Source: Monoplex corrugatus (taxonomy: Eukaryota > Mollusca > Gastropoda > Littorinimorpha > Ranellidae). Taken from it: 64,000 bases of DNA. The position numbers and the translations under genes are program-made. The notes beneath the pieces are model-generated. The model had not been told where the DNA came from. It made no database searches and saw only the letters and a program-made list of their open reading frames with translations. This document shows positions 56,041 through 64,000 of the stretch, one piece after another; positions within the stretch are counted from its first letter, which is position 1; each line of letters opens with the position of its first letter. Where the stretch lies: NCBI GenBank assembly GCA_030674185.1, contig JAPXFY010000023.1, positions 22,671,298 through 22,735,297 on the forward strand, given 5' to 3'.

Positions 56041-57340
56041 AACCACCTTGAGAAACCATGAAAGTACTTCTTCAGCATTTCTCATATGTTCTTTGGGATA
56101 TGATACATCTCGAGAGCCAAATGAATCATCTTGTGTAGGACTGATCCACATGCATTTGCCAGATCAGGCCACACTACTTCGAAGTCCATTTTGTCTAATT
56201 TAGTTGTTTGGATTGCTTTCCAAATCATTGAGGCATGCTCTACGCAGTCAGACATTCCTTGCATGCTTCCTCTCTGGACTGACACATCCATGTACTCATT
56301 TTCTATCAGATGTTTATTCAGCTTTGGTGCCATGGGAGAGAAAAAGATTTTCTCTTCAGTGTTTAGATGTGATATTGGTCTGAACTTGTCAACGTCATTC
56401 TCAATCCATTCTTTTGCAATGTACCTACCATCAGCTATCATCCATTGGTTGCTTATCTTCAAGTTCCTCCATGCTGATCACATCAGTTTGCTGAAACACT
56501 CAAGGCCGGTTCAATATTTCTACAGCAGGTAGGATATTTCATTAGGCCCATGTGAGGATCTGGCTCTGGCTTTCTTAACCACTTTGTTTATTCATTCAGT
56601 GTTGGTGGTTTGTCATGAAACATTTTCCCTGGTGCTGCAACTGGATTTCAAGTGAAGACTCGCTTTGATGGTCAAAATGCATTTTTCTGAGAGGCTTCTC
56701 CAGGACTTCTTTGTTCAGTGAGTGTCACATCACAGATTTTAACCTCTCAAATTGTTTTCTGTCAAACTGAGATAGATGCAATCTTGGGTCTTCTTTTGTT
56801 TTTATTCCTTCTCCTCTTTGCTTATTCTTCTTTCCGAAGGGCAATGTGTTCTACTTTTAGGTTTGTCCATTGTTTTTCTAAACCTTGTTTCTGAATTACT
56901 GAGGCGGTCTTCGTTTATTTCTTGAGATTCCTCTCCTTTCTGTGGATGTTGTCCAGCTCTCGATGACATAAAAAAATTCTGAGGAGGTGTTTTCATCTTT
57001 GGCTCTTTTGCTGCATCGGCATCCTTACAAGTTGCATATACATTATCTCCGAAGTGGCCTGTTGGTGTTTCAGGATGCTGTTTCCTACCTGCACATTTAG
57101 TTTGTGGACTGTTTCTTAATCCAGCCTTGTCCGTTCCTCTTTTGCGCTTGCAGGTGGAAAGTTTCCTTTCTGGTGCTTGGCATTAAGACCCTGCACAAAT
57201 TTATCATCAGAACCATCAGCGTGCATTGTCCTTGGTACTGTGGTTTGATTCCTGGCCTTGGTTTCCGACGTCTTATCTGCTGGTGCTTTGTGCTGCTGCT
57301 CATTCACCATCCACAGAATTATTCCCCTTTCAATAGAGAG
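56040..57340 (-). mobile_element. LINE N-terminal region and early RT (likely the same family as 9.7-11.4 kb)
   Basis: Antisense frame 56462-56082 reads GRYIAKEWIENDVDKFRPIS, LNTEEKIFFSPMAPKLNKHL and DVSVQRGSMQGMSDCVEHAS. It continues WKAIQTTKLDKMDFEVVWPD and LANACGSVLHKMIHLALEMY. FRPIS-LN is RT block 1-2 and VVW-DLANA-GS replaces the usual AFD palm motif. Upstream (57340-56500) lies a basic/Lys-Gln-rich region in broken frames. The element is cut at its 3' side by the (TG)n. Assigning it to the restriction-like-endonuclease family rests on general resemblance, since the copies here do not overlap. Confidence 0.68.
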
Positions 57341-58394
57341 GTCAAGTGATTAAACCACACGCCAACCACCGTTTTATAGTACATATACTGGTCGTGGACT
57401 TTTTATCATGTTCACTTCTGCATTCTGCACACCGTCTCCACTTCTTAACCTACATGGTATTTTCAAAAACCCAGGTTCTAAAAATAACTGGTCACTGGGG
57501 GGAGGGGGAGGGGGTAGCGAAGATGTGAAGGCAGAGCAAAGTAGAATAGCAATCTGTAACTAGTCTACCAATCAGCTGACTATTCACAGAAAAACAAGAA
57601 CACATTTTAAAGATTTCTGTCGTAACTGTGTATCTGTTTACGAACCTTTCTTAATATCCTGCCAGTTCACCAATGCAGTGAAATCTGTACTATCTGTTTT
57701 CAATCTCACTTTATAAAAAGAGATAGAAGGAGATTGTTCCATATAGACAGGAGGGATGATGTTTGTGTCATCTGTCTATGCCTGTGATAAAAAGTTGTCA
57801 GCAAAATTTTCTGTTGTTTTTCATGGATTTTCTTTTTATCAAATTTGGATCATAGCTGTGGACAATTGAAGAGTCACAAAGACATGATCCTAACTGAATG
57901 TCACATGGCAGAAAAGCTTAAAATGAGTTTTGTTTGTTTGTTTGTCTGTTTGTTTGAGGAAGGCCCGTGTAAAGAGTCCTTCTCAGGCAGCATCAATTTT
58001 TCTCATTCTCCTTTCAGGATGTAACATTATACCGTAGTCCTTGCTTAAGTCAAGTTTTTATTTCATCTGATGCTTTATTCAAGATCACAGTGACTTTGAG
58101 AAGTGTAAAATCTGGACTAGCGTGTTTTGATTTTATTTAAAAAGGAAGATTGATAGAATGGCTTGACAATCATAGATTTTCATTTCCTGTGCTGTTTTGT
58201 CCCAGATCTGGTGACTTTATTACTTTGTTGTCTTTTGTGGACGCCTCACAAAGGCTATTTGGTAGAATATTTGTGCCTGACATGTTTTGTAAATTTAACA
58301 CCATTCTCATATTTATTACTATGTGTTTCTGGTTTCTATTATGCTTTAATGCTGGCAATCACTTCAGTGCCAATTGCACGTAAAATTTCAGAGT
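57341..58394. other. No gene identified
   Basis: About 1 kb AT-rich. A 77-codon and a 93-codon frame overlap near 58.15-58.44 kb without motif; the second runs into the LINE tail. Confidence 0.45.
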
Positions 58395-58508
58395 TAACAA
58401 TACAATACAATACAATATTTTATTTGTATAGCGCAAAATCTTGATAAAATCAAATCTAAGCGCTAAAACAGACACACACGCACGCACGCACGCACACACA
58501 CGCACTCA

Positions 58509-58558
<50 letters not shown>

Positions 58559-58955
58559 GCACACCCACACGGCTATAAATGGGAGAAAGATAAAAGCAAT
58601 GGGAAATTATAGAGAGCATATTATATACAATTATATATTACAATGTGATTCCCCTCCGAGTGGAGACAGGCTGCAGAGGGGATTGAGTGAGGTCAGGATT
58701 TTATGCAGAGGAGAAAAGGTGAGTTTTGAGAGCGGACTTGAAGGAGACAAAAGTAGGTTGCTGACGGACAGAGAGAGGAAGTTTGTTCCAGGAAAGTGGA
58801 CCAGAAACAGAGAAGGCTCGTGGACCATAGGTATTGAGCTTAGTGCGTGGAAAGCGAAAAGTCAGAGGATCGGAGGCAGAGCGGAGGGTACGTGAGGGAA
58901 CATAGATCTCAAGTAGGCTTGACAGGTAATCGGGGGCTGCGTTATTGAGGCAGGT
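58395..58955 (-). mobile_element. L2/CR1-group LINE, 3' fragment
   Basis: Antisense. A tail of (ACAAT)n instead of (AAT)n, then the GCGCAAAATCTTGATAAAAT end, an internal (CA)n (58474-58562), GGCTATAAATGGG, and the C-terminal coding end (KTHLFSSA...GPRAFSVSG...). It is 5'-truncated at GCGTTATTGAGGCA (58953). The 12-bp AAAGCGAAAAGTCAGAGG segment at 58851 is shared with the 30-kb copy but absent from the 18-kb copy. Confidence 0.9.
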
Positions 58956-59579
58956 CTGTTTTATTGCTGTCTGTCAAAGTGTGCTAGGTTTGTTTCCATT
59001 TCACACAGATGCTGACCATGTGCTAACATATGTGACCCTCTCTCAAATGTTGGGACGTGAGTCGCATCTGAGCGAACAGAACTACAGCCTCAGAACGTGG
59101 TGATAAGTTTCACACTGATACTCACCCTAAGGGAAATGAAATTTAAGCATTGATTGTGATAATGCTGAGCCATGCTCTTCAATGTTACCTGAAACTGGTA
59201 ATTTTTACATTGCCTCGACTCAATCTCTTACGGAGCTCGAGTTATTCCACGCATTAATATGACGTCTGTGACGTCAACTTTCAAACCTTGCAAACAATAA
59301 TTCAAAATAAACCAATAAGAAATCAGATGAGAACATTCATAGTAATTGCTAAGGAAAACTTGGCGGTGAATTTTCTCAAACTTTCTCATCCGTTTCCTCA
59401 AAATAACGATTATGAACGTGTGATATTTTAATTCAGTTGACCACTACTTCTACACGTTTTGTCCAACAGACTTCATTTATACATTACTGGAAAAGAAATT
59501 CAGTGTTTTTTCTAATGATACCAATAACGTGCTCTATTTATAAATCGATTGTGTCCCCAGTTGTGAGAATAAGTCACAT
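58956..59579. other. Upstream region of the host gene; no motif fixed
   Basis: AT-rich, non-repetitive. It may contain the promoter of the gene at 59.58 kb, but I see no convincing TATA or initiator. Confidence 0.4.
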
Positions 59580-61604
59580 ATGCTTTCAGCCAACCATGCC
59601 AAGAAGACGAATGTTGGTAGTAACTGGTGGCAGCATTTTGCTTTATCAATGGTGATGATGTGGTCACTGTTGGACGTTGTCAACACTCAGAATCATGGCG
59701 AGACTGCACACATTGTACGCCCGAAGAAACAAGACAGTAATCAGTCTCATCAAACCACCGACCAGTCAAGATTTGACACGGCACCTGTTTGGAATTACAC
59801 CCACCACAAACAGGGAAGGGAGCACTGATGGAGACTCAGCCCACAACAGTCATCAATACCGATAGTTGGGAGAAAGCTAATCATCATACATCCATCAGTT
59901 ATATGACAGATGAAGACGTTATAAGTGACAATGTGACCAATAATCGGACGTATAATGGTACAAACCCACCTTTTTCAGTGCTCATTCAGTCTAACACGTT
60001 CAGTGATACAAGCCAGTCTTTATCAGCCACAACCAAATCCAACACAATACGTGATATAAGTTTGGAAATTTTAAAAACAACTGAATTAAACACATCTGGT
60101 GACGCAAGCTTGCCAGTTTCAGATACAGCTGCGTCGAACTCTTTAGCCATACAAGTCTGTCTTTATCAAGCTTTACAGAGTCCATTACGACAAACCCCAT
60201 AAACTCCACATCAGCAGACAACACAGACACTGCATTCAATGCAACTGGACTCAAACCCACAGCCACACCACACACCTTGAAGATACTGAAGGCCATGTGG
60301 TGTGGACTGAACCTGGCAGGAGTTGTTCTTGTATTCACGACATTTCCTGGCACATCAAACCAACCCTTGACAACCAGGGCATAATCTTCACTTCACCCAC
60401 TTCAGTTTAAAATGGTACGAACATCTTGAAGTGTATCAAGGAGACCAGCGCACAACTGACAAGTTACTGTTTCGCCATCCTGATCTAACAACTGCCGTTT
60501 TACTTTTGCCTCATGGTGACATTTTTGTGTGGGTCAGAACCATGCCATGGCCTTTCTTCACTGTAGAGAGCTCCCCATCTGGTTTCAGTCTCAATTACTC
60601 CACTCATCCTCTGCACCTCCTGCCCACAGCTTTATCAAATACACACATGACGTTCAAACGTGTGGCTCCTCTGATTGCTGATGTTCTGTATGAGTGTTCT
60701 TCTGCCACTATCCCTGCCTATATCCTATGTGACAAGGTGCAGCAGTGTGTAGGGGGCGAGGATGAACCTGCTGACTGTCCCTACAGATCTGTCTCCTGTG
60801 GTCACCCCTGGTTTGTCCACCATGACCGCTGTCTTCAAGTCATCTTCACATCAACAAAGGACATGCCTCAACCTTGTGATCCACAGTCTGGTGGTAAACT
60901 GCAGTCCTACAGCGCCTGCAGAACCTAAACTGTTGGCTTCTATTATTGCACGTGTTGGGATTTCAGGTATTTGTCTAGCTGTTGATTTGACCTATAAACC
61001 CATCTCCAGCAGGTCTTTACAGGTGAAGCTACAATATCAACACATATGGCAATGGGGACAAGGAATCCTGAACCATGGACATCAACCACAGCGAGGCACC
61101 AGTTCAACTCAAAGTTCGCTCTTTTCTTTTCACATGGAAAGGTGTCTATAAAACCATTCTATGGATCTCTGTGTGACTACAACACCACAAGAATTGGTTT
61201 TCTCTGTATGAAGGACGACGTCAAGTTCACTGACCAAGGATCAAACAGTCCACGTTCTGTCAGACTTCAGCGTCATCTGAACAACACACATAGTAACAGT
61301 ACAACAGACATGCTTCCCTTTGTTAAACTTTATAAACATTCGCTGAAATATTGTACAGATGGTTCTTTTGTGCTCCCGTTTCAGCAGTGTCCTCAGAACA
61401 ACAAAGACCTGTCCTGGTCTCCCAATAACTTCAAGCTGTTTGACTGCATGGTGGGGGTCAAGTTCATTACGCCTTGATATGTGATGGCCACAGTGACTGT
61501 GGGGATGGCAGTGATGAGACAGGCTGTGCCATTCCCACTGACATCTCCATACTTCAGGCCTACCATGTTTGTGCCAATGGTCAACTCATTCCTCTTATGA
61601 AAGA
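59580..61604 (+). CDS. Secreted or membrane receptor-like protein: mucin-like, CUB-like, LDLa, C-type lectin-like, LDLa (5' exon)
   Basis: Met at 59580 is followed by a hydrophobic segment (HFALSMVMMWSLLDVV) that could be a signal peptide. A Ser/Thr/Asn-rich stretch follows (59789-60275) with N-glycosylation sites such as NVT, NRT, NGT, NAT. A CUB-like domain has CSCIHDISWHIKP, then WYEHLEVYQGD and LLFRHPDL (60308-60480). An LDLa repeat reads ILCDKVQQCVGGEDEPADC (60725-60780). Next is a C-type-lectin-like domain from CGHPWFVHHDRCLQV (60800) through IWQWGQG to GFLCMKD (61215), then an LDLa repeat FDCMVGVKFI + LICDGHSDCGDGSDETGC. The next LDLa starts CANGQLIPLM and is cut by GTGAGT at 61605. 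The frame shifts near 59800, 60165, 60280, 60395, 60905, 61060 and 61471, with no nonsense codon in the domain frames. Confidence 0.72.
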
Positions 61605-61959
61605 GTGAGTATGTACACGAAAGCGTTTGCTTTGTAAGAGATAAATGTAAATACACATTTAATGCAAATCAATCAGATTGAAAGCAGCTGCCTGCATTGT
61701 ATAAACCAGAAACAATAGAAACGTGTATGAAAATGAACATAAAGACATTGATTTAAATGAATGGAACAAGCCAGGAAGCCGCATTACTTCATTCATTTGG
61801 TGAGCATGTAATGTTTACTCAAAACACAGCACACCACAAACCACAACTCATGCACCCCCGCACATACACGTGGGTAAATGCTATACATCTGAGATTATTC
61901 GACGATTAGGACAAAAGAAATACATTTTGTCTTTTATAATTTTATTGTTCCAATTTTTT

Positions 61960-62420
61960 TCAGTGCGTGTATGCACATTGCTTTGCCAACACCAGCAGGT
62001 GGTATGTTACTGCACAGTCTGCATACTTTTATCAGTGGATATGCATGCTGTATTTTCAATCACTGGACATGCTTCATTCGACGATTATGTACAAAGCAGT
62101 ATTCAACAAACACATTTTTAGTCTGCATAAGGGTTTGCAATGCAAACCAATTATTTCGGAATTGTTCCACATTTTACATCAGTAAGCGTGTAAGCACATT
62201 GATTTGCAACACCATGCAGTGGTATGTTACTGCACAGTCTGATACTTTGTATCAGTGGATATGCATGCTGTGTGTTTTCAACACTGACACTGCCATGACA
62301 TGTATATATACAACGCCAGATATTCAACAAACACATTTGTTATTCTGCAGAAAGGGGCTCATCTGCAATGCAAACCTAAAGCTTTCGGAATTTCAACATT
62401 TCACACGTAAAGCTAAACAC
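61960..62420. repeat. Direct duplication of about 225 bp in the intron
   Basis: 61962-62180 and 62185-62420 share GTGGTATGTTACTGCACAGT, ATCAGTGGATATGCATGCTG, ATTCAACAAACACATTT and GCAATGCAAACC in the same order, with moderate divergence. Confidence 0.88.
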
Positions 62421-62554
62421 AGAAGAATATAAGAATACATATGTAGAGCATGCAGCATATTGTACATACTGTATTATCATTAGATTTGTACATTATATAA
62501 ATGTATTTAACATGTGTATATGTTCGCGCATATGTGTGTGTGGTGGCGGCGCGG

Positions 62555-62556
<2 letters not shown>

Positions 62557-62588
<32 letters not shown>

Positions 62589-62638
62589 TGGTGTGTGTTG
62601 TGTGTGTGTGTGTGTGTGTTGTGTGGAGTGTGTGTATG
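62557..62638. repeat. (TG)n microsatellite in the intron
   Basis: TG with GGTGG and TTGTG interruptions. Confidence 0.93.
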
Positions 62639-63576
62639 TTGTATCTGATGTGAAATCGATGAAGTATTTCAAGATTTTGTAACAATGAACAGACAGATTG
62701 AAAAAGACTGTTTCATGCTCCATATGTGTGTGACACATCCTTAACCACAAAAGCGTGTGAAACCAGAACATATACTATATTCTGCATCGTGTAAGCCACA
62801 CCCCGCCCTCTCTCTCTTTCTCTCCTTCTCTTGTGGACATTAACCAAATATAAAAGTATAATATATTGGTACATTTCTACATACCAACAGCTGGAATGGG
62901 TCCACCAAAAAGATGTCTGAGCAAGATGTGCAAAATCAATGAAAAGACTTGAGTGTCCAGCGTTCACTTTCTGATGAAGTGTGGTTTGCCAAATATACAG
63001 TTTCTACTTATCAAATGCCAGGCCAGCTTCGTTTGATAGGACCTGTTGTCCTTAGGGAAGACAATCACATCCTAAAATGGTGCTGTATAGCGAGCTGAAG
63101 GAAGACTGCCATGACCAGGGAAGACCACTGAAGTGATACAATGATACTCTGAAGGCCAGCTACATCAATAATTGCATCTGTCAAGAGCCACAATAGTGTG
63201 TGAACAATTCGATGTTGTGAATGCTGTGTTTGTGGATCATTTTGCTTCCCAATCACATTGTGGACTTAAATCATTGAATCATCTTCTCCAGTTCGACACT
63301 CAAGAAACAGGAAAGTTTGCTAATCTGTTGCTTTTGTTCTAAGTCTGTTGAATTTGTTTCTTTTCTGTTTTTTTGTATTTGTTTAACAAAGACTATTAGC
63401 CGAAAAAACGAGTCTGTTTTGTTTGTTGATTACGTGTCTTATGTGTACAGTTCTCATTCCATTAGGTGTGTTTATTGTTTTCAACATTTGTTTGATTTGT
63501 CTACTGTCACAATTTCAGACAAGTTAAGTATCAGTGCAGAAAAGAAATAATGTGCATCTGATAATGAATTCTGCAG

Positions 63577-63727
63577 AAATTACCTGTGTGACGGTGCCCC
63601 AGACTGTCTGGACCAAAGTGATGAACGTCTGTGTTCCACGTGCACAGAAGGGAAGATTATGTGTCCTGGCTTTGGCTGTCGACCTCCAGATACGCTGATT
63701 TCCTAAACTGTACCTCTTCTGATAAAG
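63577..63727 (+). CDS. Next exon: end of an LDLa repeat and start of another
   Basis: Reads ENYLCDGAPDCLDQSDERLC, then STCTEGKIMCPGFGC. The LCDG...DC...SDE...C core completes the LDLa begun before the intron; CxG-x-IMC starts the next. A stop appears at 63704 in this frame, but the neighbouring frame continues (RYADFLNCTSSDK) to a good donor AAAG|GTATGT at 63728, so a one-base shift near 63690 is more likely than a real stop. The gene runs on beyond the window. Confidence 0.7.
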
Positions 63728-63801
63728 GTATGTATGTGTGTGTGCGCCTGCGAGCGCGCGAACGCACGAGTGCGCGCACACCGCGTGTGTGTGTGTGTGT
63801 G

Positions 63802-63832
<31 letters not shown>

Positions 63833-63837
63833 ATGTG

Positions 63838-63868
<31 letters not shown>

Positions 63869-63881
63869 GCGTGTGTGTGTG

Positions 63882-63921
<40 letters not shown>

Positions 63922-64000
63922 GTGTGTGTTTTGTGTGTGGTGTGTGTGTGAGTGTGTGTTACTTGTTGTTGTAGTTGTCAAGGCTGTTGTTTTTTATTTC
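63728..64000 (+). other. Start of the next intron, filled by (TG)n
   Basis: After GTATGT, a TG/CG-rich tract (63784-63958) with GGTGT and CGCGCG interruptions. The window ends in it. Confidence 0.75.

Larger units (their letters stand above)
61605..63576 (+). other. Intron (GT-AG) of the LDLa/CUB/lectin gene
   Basis: Donor GA|GTGAGT at 61605 and acceptor CTGCAG|AA at 63571-63576. Joining them gives codons GA+A and the continuous LDLa sequence NGQLIPLMKENYLCDGA, so phase is kept. The intron holds a duplicated 225-bp block and a (TG)n at 62557-62638. Confidence 0.75.

Overview
The window reads as non-coding, repeat-dense DNA of a metazoan, most likely a gastropod mollusc. It has no bacterial-style gene packing. 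It holds many decayed LINE copies, tRNA-derived SINEs, long CA/GA/GATA microsatellites, several minisatellite arrays, a 100-N scaffold gap, and one intron-containing host gene at the right end. The mollusc assignment is inference from the style of the LINE C-termini and the SINE.

Left part (1-14 kb): an RTE-type LINE fragment, a 55-bp tandem array (3.14-5.49 kb), GA microsatellites, a second RTE copy, then a 1.7-kb LINE whose 382-codon open frame carries a CCHC knuckle followed by a restriction-like endonuclease signature (R2/NeSL-type). That LINE is flanked on both sides by (TATC)n. A 40-bp array and a tRNA-derived SINE follow.

Centre-left (14-24 kb): an 18-bp minisatellite present in two opposite orientations. 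Its right array is split by an RTE LINE, which is itself split by a nearly complete L2/CR1-group LINE of about 3.9 kb. Beyond this nest lie a palindromic MITE-like element and more RTE pieces.

Centre (24-41 kb): a 41-43-bp AT-rich satellite broken by an antisense LINE, a 520-bp unrelated island and a 5'-truncated L2-group LINE. Then come a 70-bp array derived from the same family as the MITE, a second SINE copy, foldback MITEs, a 32-bp array, and an RTE copy running into a short repeat that ends at the assembly gap.

Centre-right (41-58 kb): a decayed MULE-like transposase, more foldback copies, LINE C-terminal scraps, a diverged direct duplication of about 1.8 kb, a second RTE-like family, pieces of the restriction-like-endonuclease LINE family, and a 0.56-kb LTR-like unit (55.14-55.71 kb) with a cluster of canonical heat-shock elements, CCAAT boxes, a TATA box and a polyadenylation signal.

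Right end (59.6-64 kb): the only convincing host gene, on the plus strand. It has a signal-like N-terminus, a Thr/Ser/Asn-rich mucin-like stretch, a CUB-like domain, an LDL-receptor class A repeat, a C-type-lectin-like domain and further LDLa repeats. An LDLa repeat is completed in frame across a GT-AG intron. The reading frame shifts about seven times but I see no in-frame nonsense codon, which suggests uncorrected indels at least as much as a pseudogene.

All borders were set by eye. Element ends are approximate to a few tens of bases.
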